Part shown: piece by piece, positions 9,924-18,802 of the stretch
Numbering within the stretch: the stretch's first letter is position 1
Layout of the letters: each line of letters begins with the position of its first letter
Source of the DNA: JAQUTK01 sp963677415
Lineage (GTDB): Bacteria; Bacteroidota; Bacteroidia; Bacteroidales; JAQUTK01
Assembly (NCBI GenBank): GCA_963677415.2
Contig: CAXXFJ010000017.1
Location: 36,669-100,668, forward strand
Length of the DNA: 64,000 bases
Reading direction: 5' to 3'
Program-made: the position numbers and the translations under genes
The notes under the pieces: generated by a model
Told to the model about the DNA's origin: nothing
Database searches by the model: none
Seen by the model: only the letters and a program-made list of their open reading frames with translations

Positions 9924-11240
9924 ATGAATGAAGAAAGCCGGAAGAAACTGATTATGGAGGATAAGAAAGAGAAAGAGATAGAATTGCGCAGTGAGGAAGC
10001 TCAGGAAGCCTTAGGTGATGTGCCGGGCTGGATCTTACGCAACGGCATTATATGGCTGTTTGTCGTGGTGCTTGTATTATTAACAGGCAGCTGGTTCTTT
10101 AAATATCCGGATACCATTTCTGCTTCTGTTACTTTGACTTCGGTCAATCCTCCTGTTCATATCATTGCCCGTGCCACCGGAAAGACTGACTCGCTGTATG
10201 TACGAGACAAACAAGTACTGAAAGCAGGTGATTATTTAGCGGTGATAGAGAATCCGGCAACCACCAGAGATGTCTTATACGTACGTTCCTACCTGCAAAA
10301 GCTGAAAGAGAACCTCAATCAACCTGAATTACCTCTTTTGTCAGAACCTCGTCTGGGCATGCTTCAAGGTAGTTACTCCACCTTGATACGGAGCATTCAG
10401 GAAATCATCCGTTTTCGCAAACTAAACTTTTATCCTCAGAAACTGTCTGCCATAGAGAAACAGCAAAGCTTTTATATACAGTCTGAAAAGACGATAAGTC
10501 GTCAGATAGAGCTAACAAAAGAACAGTATCGTTTGGCAGGAAATAGTTACCGCAGGGATTCTGTTATTCATAGCAAGGGGATTATTACACTGGATAATAT
10601 GGATAAGGCAACTTCCGGATATCTGTCGAAAGAACAGGAACTGGAAAGTGTCAGTGCTTCTTTGGATCAACTCAGGATGCAACAGGAAGAGATCAATGAG
10701 ACTCTTCTGGAAACAGAAAATCAATTCAGAGAAGCAGAGAGTAAGTTGCAATCCGATATGAGCCATGCTCTGCTGCAATTGGAAAGTGAACTTTCAAGTT
10801 GGGAGCAGACCTATGTGTTGCAGACTCCGGTGGATGGTGTTGTGACGTTTACCTCTTATTGGAGTAAGAACCAGAATATCCTTTCCGGAGATGTTGTATT
10901 TACCATCATACCTGTCGCTAAAAGTGAATGGATCGGCAAAGCCATGCTGCCAACGGCCCGATCCGGGAAGGTAAAGGTTGGTCAGCAAGTGCATATCCGT
11001 ATGGCAAACTTCCCATACGAAGAATTTGGTATTGTTGCTGGCGAGGTGAAATCCATCTCTCTGGTCCCGGTGGATGGTAATTATGTCTTAGAGATCTCTT
11101 TGCCAAACGGGCTAACGACGCATTACGGTAAGGTGCTTCCTTTTTCGCAGGAGATGACCGGAGAGGCACAAATCGTTACCGAAGACCTTCGCTTGCTGGA
11201 ACGAATCCTCATACCAATGAAACAACTGCTGATACGATAG
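9924..11240 (+). CDS. HlyD-type membrane fusion adaptor, copy B
   Basis: A membrane fusion adaptor for the exporter at 7705. The open frame begins with a GTG at 9912 that overlaps the exporter stop. ATG 9924 is preferred here; ATG 9954 is also possible because it aligns better with the N-terminus of copy A. It has one membrane helix in the first 70 residues (GIIWLFVVVLVLLTGSWF), a SVNPPVHIIARATGK lipoyl-like half, a long coiled coil, and LQTPVDGVVTFTSYWSKNQ as the second half. The stop codon abuts the stop of the convergent LanC-like gene with no spacer. Confidence 0.86.
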   Translation: MNEESRKKLIMEDKKEKEIELRSEEAQEALGDVPGWILRNGIIWLFVVVLVLLTGSWFFKYPDTISASVTLTSVNPPVHIIARATGKTDSLYVRDKQVLKAGDYLAVIENPATTRDVLYVRSYLQKLKENLNQPELPLLSEPRLGMLQGSYSTLIRSIQEIIRFRKLNFYPQKLSAIEKQQSFYIQSEKTISRQIELTKEQYRLAGNSYRRDSVIHSKGIITLDNMDKATSGYLSKEQELESVSASLDQLRMQQEEINETLLETENQFREAESKLQSDMSHALLQLESELSSWEQTYVLQTPVDGVVTFTSYWSKNQNILSGDVVFTIIPVAKSEWIGKAMLPTARSGKVKVGQQVHIRMANFPYEEFGIVAGEVKSISLVPVDGNYVLEISLPNGLTTHYGKVLPFSQEMTGEAQIVTEDLRLLERILIPMKQLLIR

Positions 11241-11969
11241 TCAAGAGACAGATTGGTAAGACTCTTTTTTTTCTATCATTTTGAGCAAAGCTCCGGCAAG
11301 TCCTTCTCTCAATCCAAGTTTTCCTTCGTCAATGTCTTGTGATTCCTGAATATCTCCCGTCAAAAAGTCCAGAATAGAGGATATGGGAATAGCATTGTAT
11401 TCTTTATGGGAATAGGTCTTGAGATAGGTTTGCGCAATCTGTTTCTGTAGGGGAGTCAGGTCGGGAAGAGAGAGCATCACTTCGGCAGCATGGGCAAGGT
11501 CACTGAGATATAGTTCGTCAAAAGGAAGCTTTTTACCCGAAGAGATGCAGCTAGACAGGTGATATTGCACGTAGAGCAGGATTCCTCCCAGCCCATGTTC
11601 GATGCTCCAGTCCTTTATACGGCGCGGATCACGTTCCATAATCCACTGGTTGACTTCATCAAGGATTTCCCGTGTGTCTCCTTGTGTAAACTTGTTCTGA
11701 ACCAGATACTCTATACTCCAGCCAATGCCACACAAGCCACTATCCAGATCAACCGGAAGTTCGGTGTTCAGGTTCTCATAAATGGTCTCGAGCAGCTCGC
11801 CTGCAAATTCCTCAAAGAGTGAAACGCCGATGAAACGGGAAAAGCGGCACATCAGTAGGACTACACCCATCCTGCCGTGCAATAATCCTTGATCGGATGA
11901 CTGACCGGAATACATCATTAGATGGTGTATAATCTGTTGTTGGTTTTCGGGGGTATCTTGAATATCCAT
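11241..11969 (-). CDS. LanC-like protein, short form, opposite strand
   Basis: A 242-aa paralogue of the protein at 432. It shares LLHGRMGVVLLMCRFSRF, LCGIGWSIEYLVQ and MERDPRRI. The C-terminal GLREGLAGALLKM corresponds to the LanC CHG zinc site, but both ligands are replaced (Arg and Glu), so classical zinc-dependent cyclisation is unlikely. It is the only minus-strand gene of the peptide locus, convergent with the adaptor gene (0 bp between stop codons) and divergent from the GT-LanC fusion at 12162. No perfect -7 box was seen in its upstream region. It could be a leader-binding chaperone for the modification enzymes, which is inference only. Confidence 0.7.
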   Translation of the reverse strand: MDIQDTPENQQQIIHHLMMYSGQSSDQGLLHGRMGVVLLMCRFSRFIGVSLFEEFAGELLETIYENLNTELPVDLDSGLCGIGWSIEYLVQNKFTQGDTREILDEVNQWIMERDPRRIKDWSIEHGLGGILLYVQYHLSSCISSGKKLPFDELYLSDLAHAAEVMLSLPDLTPLQKQIAQTYLKTYSHKEYNAIPISSILDFLTGDIQESQDIDEGKLGLREGLAGALLKMIEKKESYQSVS

Positions 11970-12083
11970 GGTTTTAATTATAAAATAAAGCGCTAATATC
12001 TGATTTGGGTGGAAAGTTACATATTCTGATGCAAAAAGGTCATGTTTTAAATATGAAAAAATGCTACTGTGGTAGAATTTTTA

Positions 12084-12091
12084 TAGTTTTG
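12084..12091 (+). promoter_or_regulatory. Bacteroides -7 box before GT-LanC fusion
   Basis: TAGTTTTG matches TAnnTTTG perfectly, 70 bp upstream of ATG 12162. No good -33 element was found. It lies in the 192-bp AT-rich gap between the divergent LanC-like genes and would drive the fusion gene and perhaps the maturase genes. Confidence 0.5.
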
Positions 12092-12161
12092 CTGTCAAAA
12101 TAAAAAGATAGGCACCTTAAATCAGTATTCATCAATCTATCTGAAAGAATTTAATGCGAGA

Positions 12162-13712
12162 ATGGGAGAAGCAATAGACTTAACAATCATCATTCCTTTT
12201 TTAAACGAAAAAGAGGAAGTAGAGAATACCCTGAAAAGTATACGTGAACATTCTGATGCTTATATTCCTATCTTGCTCATTGATGATGCCTCGGATGACG
12301 GATATGATTATGAGTCAGTGGCGCGAAAATATGGAGCGCAATATGAGTATAATAAAGAAAGAAAGGGAGTAGCTGCGTCTCGTGATATGGGAGTCGAGCT
12401 TTGCCAAACTACCTATTTTTTGTTGCTGGATTCACACATGCGGTTTTATGAAAACAAATGGCCGGACCGTCTGTTGTCCCTTTTGAAGGAAGATGATCGG
12501 GCCCTTTTTTGTGCGCAGACCAAGGTGCTGTGCCGTATGGATGGAGAAATTGTAGAGGTTGAGAATGCGCTAATTACATATGGTGCATATATTGATGTTC
12601 TCGGAGAGAAAGGACGCGTCATTTCGTCGAAATGGATTGGAAAGGATTCCAACCCGGAAGAATTAGTAGTAGAGATTCCATGTGTATTAGGTGCAGCTTA
12701 TGCCACAAGTAAGCGTTATTGGCAATATTTGCATGGACTTCGCGGATTAATTTTTTATGGTTGTGATGAAGAATATATTAGCCTCAAAGTATGGAAAGAA
12801 GGGGGGCGTTGTTTGTTTATAAAAGACATTATCATCGGCCATATATATCGCAAGGAGGCACCGTATGTGATAGATCCTTTCTGTTTCGTCTATAATAAGT
12901 TGCTGATAGCTGAATTGTTGTTGCCATACATGATTAAGAAGAGATTATTCGTACATTTTGAAGCATCTCAGAAGGAAGATTATATGAAAGCGATGGAGTC
13001 GTTTTCTACAAAACGAGAAGAAATCTCGTCCTTGAAACTCCATCTCCGGTCTATTTCTTCCCGCTCAGATGAGGAGGTGCTTCATATGCAAAATAATGGA
13101 GATGAAATCACATCCTACTTTCATTCAATATGGCAAATACTCGCGAAAACAGGTCAGCCAAACTCGTGGGGGTTATCGGAAGGAAAAGCAGGTCTTGCAG
13201 TCACTTTATTTAAAAAAGCTTCTCTTTCTGAACAGGAGTTTGTCCGTGAATTGATTTGTGAACTATTTAAGGATCTTCCTGAGCTTATACAATCATTCTC
13301 TTTGTCTGCTTCCCTCGGGTATGGCTGGTGCGGAATAGGTTGGGCCATATCCTACTTCATACACAAGAATATCTTGTCCGAAGAGTATGCTTCACTTTTA
13401 CCATTTATTGATCAATGTGTGATGCAGAGAGATCCACGCCGTATTCGCGAAAGCGATTTTGAGAAAGGACTTGCAGGAGTGCTCTATTATGTAATGTATC
13501 GCATCGAAAATCAAGGTGTCCATAATTCTGTAGTATTTGATAATCAGTACCTTCAGGAACTGGAAGAAGTTACCAACGATTTGTTTTTGCATGCTGAAGG
13601 GATTGATTCTGTTGAAGTGTTACAGGTTTTTTTGCAGGGATGTAAAAAAGGAAAGTATGCAATCGAGTTACTGGAAGAACCTGATTTGTATTATTGTCCG
13701 GGTAAGGCATGA
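12162..13712 (+). CDS. Glycosyltransferase (ppGalNAcT-like) fused to LanC-like domain
   Basis: A 516-aa two-domain protein. Residues 1-290 form a GT-A glycosyltransferase with TIIIPFLNEKEEVENTL, LIDDASDDG and a DxH metal motif in LLDSHMRF. The later block CDEEYISLKVWKEGG followed by GHIYRK looks like the GGEN...SFKVW..GG...GHIFR region of polypeptide GalNAc-transferases (GT27), so a peptide acceptor is conceivable. Residues about 325-516 are LanC-like (WGLSEGKAGLAV, GWCGIGWAISYF, MQRDPRRI) and parallel the stand-alone proteins at 432 and 11241. The fusion suggests the LanC-like fold brings the substrate peptide to the transferase. A weak alternative is a generic GT2 acting on another acceptor. 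It lies upstream of the radical SAM genes. Confidence 0.8.
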   Translation: MGEAIDLTIIIPFLNEKEEVENTLKSIREHSDAYIPILLIDDASDDGYDYESVARKYGAQYEYNKERKGVAASRDMGVELCQTTYFLLLDSHMRFYENKWPDRLLSLLKEDDRALFCAQTKVLCRMDGEIVEVENALITYGAYIDVLGEKGRVISSKWIGKDSNPEELVVEIPCVLGAAYATSKRYWQYLHGLRGLIFYGCDEEYISLKVWKEGGRCLFIKDIIIGHIYRKEAPYVIDPFCFVYNKLLIAELLLPYMIKKRLFVHFEASQKEDYMKAMESFSTKREEISSLKLHLRSISSRSDEEVLHMQNNGDEITSYFHSIWQILAKTGQPNSWGLSEGKAGLAVTLFKKASLSEQEFVRELICELFKDLPELIQSFSLSASLGYGWCGIGWAISYFIHKNILSEEYASLLPFIDQCVMQRDPRRIRESDFEKGLAGVLYYVMYRIENQGVHNSVVFDNQYLQELEEVTNDLFLHAEGIDSVEVLQVFLQGCKKGKYAIELLEEPDLYYCPGKA

Positions 13713-13885
13713 TATAGATCTGCTATGTAAAAAAAGCTTATATTATAGCCTGAATAAGAAAAAAGGATTAACTCAATTTAATTAATTTCGAAACACAAGA
13801 AATATTTTGTATCATTGCATTCCCAAATAAGGAAGAAAGAGTCTAAGTGCACTTCCAAGGGTTTGTATACACTAATATCAATACG

Positions 13886-15394
13886 ATGGAAGCAACTGTT
13901 TTTTTTAATACTCATCAGCATACATATCTCTATGATGCTTTAAACAATACATTTCTTTATGCTCACCCTTTGTGGAAAGAGTTTAAGAAACTGGATGAGC
14001 AGGGAGTTTCTTTGGATGAGTGGGAAAGTCAAATCAGCACCACGCAACCTCAACTTTATGAGTGTTATCAGGATGAGCTACAGTATTATAAGAACAAATA
14101 CCTTTTTTTAAAAGAGAGTGGTTTTTTTCAAAAACTTCCTGATCAGAGAGTTGTGCGTGAAATCACTCAGTCGCAAGTCGAATCTTCTTTGGATGATATT
14201 CATCAGATCATTTTTGAGGTGACAAACCGGTGCAATCTCAATTGTAAGTATTGTGGCTATGGTGATCTATATTCCAATTATGATGTCAGAGAAGATGTAG
14301 ATATGAGTCTTGAAAAAGGAAAGAAAGTGCTTGATTTTTTCATTGCGCGTTGGAAGCTACGCCCCCCCCGTTCCTATAAAAGAGAGATGTATGTAAGCTT
14401 TTATGGAGGTGAACCACTTTTGAACATGCCATTTATTAAGGAGATGGTTGCTTATGTAGAAGCTAATTTCCCTAAAGAAATTAACTTTTGCTTTTCCCTA
14501 ACCACCAATGCTGTTCTCCTTCAGAAGAATATGGACTATTTGGTTGAGAAAAAGTTTCATGCTTTGATTAGTCTGGATGGGGATGAGCAGGCTCAGAGTT
14601 ACCGGGCCAATCATGCCGGAATCAATTCTTTCGCAACGATTTTACCTCAAATTAAAACATTGAAAAGTAAGTATCCTGATTATTTCAAAGAATTTGTAAA
14701 TTTCAATGCTGTCATACATAATCGAAACTCGGTTGAAGGTGTATTGACCTTTGTTAAAAACGAATTTGATAAAGTGCCAAGAATATCTGAACTGAATGAT
14801 AATGGTATCAATCCGGATAAAGTGGAAGCTTTTTACAAAACTTTTCAAAATATATCCGTCAGTCTGGAGAAGGCAGAGCACAGGCAAAAAACGGAGGATG
14901 ACTATTTTATAGATCTTCCGAAAGTTCGTGACATTGGTCTTTTTATAACTCGTAATACAGACAATTATATATCGAACTATGATGATTTCTTTGCTCCCAA
15001 AAAGACATATCTGTCCCACGGTACAGGGACATGCGTGCCTTTTTCAAAGAAATTATTTGTAACCTCTACCGGTAAGGTCTATCCGTGCGAGCGAATTGGC
15101 GAAGAGACACCTCTGGGCAAGGTTGATGAGACTAAAGGCCTGCAAATTGATATAGAAGCGGTTCTTTTGTTTTATAATACGTTTTTTTCCAAAATGAGTG
15201 GTCTCTGCAATATTTGCTATCAATTGAGGACATGCGCCAGTTGTATGTACTATTTCAAAGATATTCAAAATCCTGTTTGTGAAGATTTCCAGAACAAGAA
15301 AGACTTCGAACAACATTTAGCTTACTATATAAATGTGTTGGAAAGTGAGCCGCAACTTCAGGCTCGAATTCGGGAAGAAGTCACTTTTACTTAA
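13886..15394 (+). CDS. Radical SAM/SPASM peptide maturase, GG-Bacteroidales type
   Basis: About 502 aa from ATG 13886; an upstream GTG at 13847 would add 13 residues, but MEATVFFNTHQHTYLYD is the expected beginning. The radical SAM cluster motif is CNLNCKYC (C116, C120, C123). The GGEP motif appears as FYGGEPLLN. The C-terminal part has a SPASM-like cysteine set: CVPF, VYPCERIG, LCNICYQLRTCASCMYYF and PVCEDF. This fits the maturase of GG-Bacteroidales peptide systems (TIGR04148-like), which would modify the core of the peptide at 16687. The exact modification (thioether, epimerisation or C-C bond) cannot be read from sequence. The pseudo-enzyme partner begins 4 bp after the stop. Confidence 0.9.
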   Translation: MEATVFFNTHQHTYLYDALNNTFLYAHPLWKEFKKLDEQGVSLDEWESQISTTQPQLYECYQDELQYYKNKYLFLKESGFFQKLPDQRVVREITQSQVESSLDDIHQIIFEVTNRCNLNCKYCGYGDLYSNYDVREDVDMSLEKGKKVLDFFIARWKLRPPRSYKREMYVSFYGGEPLLNMPFIKEMVAYVEANFPKEINFCFSLTTNAVLLQKNMDYLVEKKFHALISLDGDEQAQSYRANHAGINSFATILPQIKTLKSKYPDYFKEFVNFNAVIHNRNSVEGVLTFVKNEFDKVPRISELNDNGINPDKVEAFYKTFQNISVSLEKAEHRQKTEDDYFIDLPKVRDIGLFITRNTDNYISNYDDFFAPKKTYLSHGTGTCVPFSKKLFVTSTGKVYPCERIGEETPLGKVDETKGLQIDIEAVLLFYNTFFSKMSGLCNICYQLRTCASCMYYFKDIQNPVCEDFQNKKDFEQHLAYYINVLESEPQLQARIREEVTFT

Positions 15395-15397
15395 TTA

Positions 15398-16654
15398 ATG
15401 CGCGAGGATTATCAAATGAACTATAATTTTTATCTGGATAGTTACAGTTGCTTCTTTGAGAAAGAAGACTGTTTCTTTGTATACAATACTTTAAACGGGA
15501 AATGGGCCGATTGTTCTGTTACAGAAGAACGTCGCAGACTTTTCGCACCCTTTCTGGAGGGAATCAACTATTCAATTTCCCTTTCTGAAGATATGATCCG
15601 GGAATGCCAGCTTGAGCCTTTTATAAAGGCTGTTCGTGATGGTTTTTCCGGAGATTTGATTCTTGCCGGAGCAGAAACGGTCACTCCCTTTCTGTTTCCT
15701 TCTCTTCCTGATTTCAAGTATGAGATGAAGAAACTTGATAAGAAGGAACGGGCGTTAGGACATGAAGTCTATCAGAATCTCAAAGAGTTACATCTTTTCC
15801 TTCATCCTCGCATTGAGTCGGGAAAGGGGCCTTTTCTGCCGGAACAGATTTTCTATATGAAAGACAGATTTCCGATTGCAGAAGATTGGCAGCAACAATA
15901 TTCTCCTTTTCTTCAGGACCTGACTCTGGTTTGGAAGGGAAAACTACATATCTGGTGCAATCAAATTGGTGCTGATATGTGGCCCTCTCTGAATGAGGTG
16001 TTTTCTTCCCTTCCGATTCAGAAAGTCATACATACAGGAGTAGATAGTTCTTTGCCTCCTTTGAATAAGTTTATAAATAAAGAGGATTATTCCTTTGAGG
16101 TATTTGTGACAGATGATTCTGAAGCAACAGTCATGGATACATGGACTGTTTTTCATTCGGGGATGGATAATGAGATCACCTTTCAATGGTTGATCACTTC
16201 AGAAAAGGAGTGGAAGAAAGCCTCAGAATGGATAGAAAAGAATCAAACAGTGGCTGTTGATTTGAAACCTTATTTTAATGGAAGAAATAGAAAATTCTTT
16301 GAAAAGTACATTTTTTTAAAAGAAGAGGATCTTTTTTTTGAGATTATAAGAAAAAAAGATATCTTTGCCCGAAAGGCGTTGAATACGAATTATTTTGGGA
16401 AGCTTTATCTATTTTCGGATGGAAAGGTATATGCACATCCTGCTGATAACTCCTTGGGAGCAATTACTGATACACCTCTTCCGGAGATGATTTACAGGGA
16501 GCTGACTGAGGGGAAGTCGTGGCTATTAATCCGTAATCAGGAACCTTGTGCCTCGTGTCGTTATCAATGGATTTGTCCTTCGCCTTCAGACTATGAGCGG
16601 GCATTGATGGTGCCTAATCTTTGTCACTTGAAGAAAAAAGGAGATGCAGAATAA
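15398..16654 (+). CDS. Pseudo-radical-SAM partner protein
   Basis: A 418-aa protein; ATG 15416 (MNYNFYLDSYSCFF) is an equally likely start. It keeps the fold layout of the maturase, with a C-terminal cysteine cluster (CASCRYQWICPSPSDYE, then LCHL) and FSDGKVYAHP, but lacks any CxxxCxxC SAM-cluster motif. This is the signature of the pseudo-rSAM proteins found beside the maturase in GG-Bacteroidales systems (TIGR04150-like). It probably forms a complex with the maturase or presents the substrate. It is translated right after the maturase, and the precursor gene follows after 32 bp. Confidence 0.85.
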   Translation: MREDYQMNYNFYLDSYSCFFEKEDCFFVYNTLNGKWADCSVTEERRRLFAPFLEGINYSISLSEDMIRECQLEPFIKAVRDGFSGDLILAGAETVTPFLFPSLPDFKYEMKKLDKKERALGHEVYQNLKELHLFLHPRIESGKGPFLPEQIFYMKDRFPIAEDWQQQYSPFLQDLTLVWKGKLHIWCNQIGADMWPSLNEVFSSLPIQKVIHTGVDSSLPPLNKFINKEDYSFEVFVTDDSEATVMDTWTVFHSGMDNEITFQWLITSEKEWKKASEWIEKNQTVAVDLKPYFNGRNRKFFEKYIFLKEEDLFFEIIRKKDIFARKALNTNYFGKLYLFSDGKVYAHPADNSLGAITDTPLPEMIYRELTEGKSWLLIRNQEPCASCRYQWICPSPSDYERALMVPNLCHLKKKGDAE

Positions 16655-16686
16655 GAAAATATTTTTAACCATTTAAATATATAGTT

Positions 16687-16938
16687 ATGAAAGATCTAAA
16701 GAGTATCAAGCTGACAAAACTTGATCGTGTTCGATTAGAAGAACGTAAAATGAGTTATCTGGTAGGCGGTCGTGTCACTGATTTTGATTGCAATTGTGCC
16801 TGTTATTATGCGAATAGCGGAGGTTCAAGTACTGATGATAATAGAGCAGCTAATATAGCAGGTAAACTGAGCTCATTTACTACTGTTTTTGAGTTTCCGG
16901 CCTTTGTAGTTAAATCAGTCTTGTTGAAAAAGAAATAG
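16687..16938 (+). CDS. Double-glycine-leader precursor peptide
   Basis: An 83-aa peptide. Residues 1-28 are a charged leader ending in SYLVGG, the type cut by C39 peptidases. The 55-residue core begins at R29, has three cysteines in a CNCAC array (C35, C37, C39) next to two Tyr, then a Gly/Ser/Asn-rich stretch, and ends in a hydrophobic segment with a KKK tail. It matches the GG-Bacteroidales precursor class in position and leader. Expected events are radical-SAM modification, possible glycosylation of Ser, Thr or Cys, leader removal and export. A strong terminator right after it would favour high output of this short message. No similar peptide was found elsewhere in the window. Confidence 0.88.
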   Translation: MKDLKSIKLTKLDRVRLEERKMSYLVGGRVTDFDCNCACYYANSGGSSTDDNRAANIAGKLSSFTTVFEFPAFVVKSVLLKKK

Positions 16939-16998
16939 ATAATGCTGGAGACTGCTTCGTCCCGATCAGTTTTTCTAATCCATTCATTCGATTATTAG

Positions 16999-17047
16999 TA
17001 ACTTTGGCGAAACTTGTTCCGCTAAAGTTATTAGTTGATTTTTTATA
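16999..17047 (+). terminator. Terminator after precursor gene
   Basis: Arms 16999-17009 and 17020-17030 form an 11-bp stem (TAACTTTGGCG / CGCTAAAGTTA, one G-U) with a 10-nt loop, followed by a T-run at 17039-17044. It separates the precursor from the GT14-GT2 gene, whose ATG is 20 bp downstream of the stem. Confidence 0.8.
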
Positions 17048-17050
17048 TCT

Positions 17051-18802
17051 ATGAAGCACGCTCTTCTTATTTTAGCTCATAACAATCCAACTCATTTGAT
17101 GGAGATTGTCCGTTTCTTTCAGGAAGAGTTTTACATCTATATTCATTACGATACAAAAGGTACCATTGCTCCGGAAGAGGTTACAGCTTTGCGCGCGATG
17201 AGAAATGTTCGCTTGGTTGCTTCCCGTTATTCCATCAATTGGGGAGGATATAATGTACTGAAGGGCGTGATTTATCTGATGCGAATGGCTGCAAAAGAAG
17301 GTTTGGCTGATTATTATCATCTGATTAGCGGTCAAGACTTTCCGACGAAAAGTCCGGAGGAGTTCAAAGTTTTTTTTGAACAACATAAAGGGACCGAGTT
17401 CCTGGATTATTTTTCTCTCCCTTACAAAGGATGGACCAATGGAGGATTGGACCGTTTGACAACCTATCATTTCTTTGACTATTGTAATTGTAAGGTGATT
17501 GGAAAATGGACTCCCCTTTTTAATAAATTGTATTGCTGGCAAAGTCGTTATCATATTACCAGGAAGCTTCCTCTAAAACGATATCCTGTTCTCTATGGAG
17601 GTTACTGTTGGTGGTCTTTGACAAGAGAGTGTGTGCAATACGTTGTTGATGAGACAAATCGTCATCCTTATTTGTTACGGCGGTTGCGTTTTACTTTTGC
17701 TCCCGATGAACTATATGTGCAAACAATACTGCTCTACTCTCCATTCAGAGCTAAGATAGAAAAAGACAATCTTCGTTATATAGATTGGAACTTTAGGAAC
17801 GGTAATTATCCTGCAAATCTGGATGAAACAGATTACCCGAAAATTAATGCATCCAACAAAATCTTTGCCCGCAAGATTAAATATCCTATTTCCGACAGTT
17901 TGATGGAGATATTGAGGAATAGACAAAGTCCTGAGATGCAAACAGAAGAACTTCCCATCAGTGTGATCTTGATATTTTGTAATGCAGCAGCGAGTTTAAT
18001 AGAGTCAGTTGACTCTATTCTAAATCAGAGCTTTTGTGATTTTGAATTGATATTAATTGATGATGGATCAACGGACGAAGGACTTTCTGTTGCGAGAAGT
18101 TATTCGGATCCCCGTATCCGTATTATTGAGAACAAACACAATCGTATTGATTCTTTAAATCTGGGAATACAGGCTGCCCGGGGTAAATATATTACTCAAT
18201 TGGATGCGAATGATAGAATGACTTTTGAACGTCTTTCCAAGCAGTATCAGTTTATGGAGCTGCATCCTGAGATCGATGTATGTGGTGCTTGGTTCCAGAT
18301 CTTTGGTAATGAAATAAAGACTACCCTTCAAGAGTTGCCACAAAAAAACGATGAAATACTGCTTTCACTCATTCGTGAAAAGAATCCGATGGGACATTCC
18401 ACAGCACTCTTCAGACGTGATTTTTTATTAAAAAATCAAATTCAGTATGATTCAGATGCTTTATACGCTGAAGACATTCAACTATGGGTTGATATTATTA
18501 AAGCAGGTGGAATACTAGAAAATCTTCCTTACTGTCTTCATGAATGCAGGCAATCCAATCCTTCGGACCTTTCGATGCAAAACGCACAATTGGAAACTGC
18601 TTATCGTATCTATTTTGATTTCCTTGAATATGTGATGAATCAATTGGGAGAGCAAAATGAGAAGCTCTGGGAAGTAATGGAACAAATGATCGTGTTGCTC
18701 AATGATGGAATAATCCCATTTAATGCTTTGAGAGATTTCGTGTCTGAGACTTATATTGATTCTCTCTCCCATAAGAATGCTGATTTGGAGGAAGTTGTAT
18801 GA
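17051..18802 (+). CDS. GT14-like plus GT2 bifunctional glycosyltransferase
   Basis: A 583-aa fusion. Residues 1-290 resemble the core-2/I-branching family (GT14): LILAHNNPTHLMEIV, IHYDTKG, INWGGYNVLKG, YYHLISGQDFPTKS and GGYCWWSLTRE. The GT14 family includes beta-1,6-GlcNAc branching enzymes and peptide xylosyltransferases. Residues about 305-560 are a GT2 domain (ISVILIFCNAAASLIESVDS, IDDGSTDEG, and LDANDRM in place of the common DADD). Its last 4 bp overlap the start of the next glycosyltransferase, so the two are translationally coupled. It probably builds a glycan in two steps on a shared acceptor; the acceptor is unknown and could be the locus peptide. Confidence 0.85.
   Translation: MKHALLILAHNNPTHLMEIVRFFQEEFYIYIHYDTKGTIAPEEVTALRAMRNVRLVASRYSINWGGYNVLKGVIYLMRMAAKEGLADYYHLISGQDFPTKSPEEFKVFFEQHKGTEFLDYFSLPYKGWTNGGLDRLTTYHFFDYCNCKVIGKWTPLFNKLYCWQSRYHITRKLPLKRYPVLYGGYCWWSLTRECVQYVVDETNRHPYLLRRLRFTFAPDELYVQTILLYSPFRAKIEKDNLRYIDWNFRNGNYPANLDETDYPKINASNKIFARKIKYPISDSLMEILRNRQSPEMQTEELPISVILIFCNAAASLIESVDSILNQSFCDFELILIDDGSTDEGLSVARSYSDPRIRIIENKHNRIDSLNLGIQAARGKYITQLDANDRMTFERLSKQYQFMELHPEIDVCGAWFQIFGNEIKTTLQELPQKNDEILLSLIREKNPMGHSTALFRRDFLLKNQIQYDSDALYAEDIQLWVDIIKAGGILENLPYCLHECRQSNPSDLSMQNAQLETAYRIYFDFLEYVMNQLGEQNEKLWEVMEQMIVLLNDGIIPFNALRDFVSETYIDSLSHKNADLEEVV

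Noticed and set aside
13847..13885. GTG start for the radical SAM protein
   Set aside because: The extra 13 residues do not look like the family N-terminus; ATG 13886 does.
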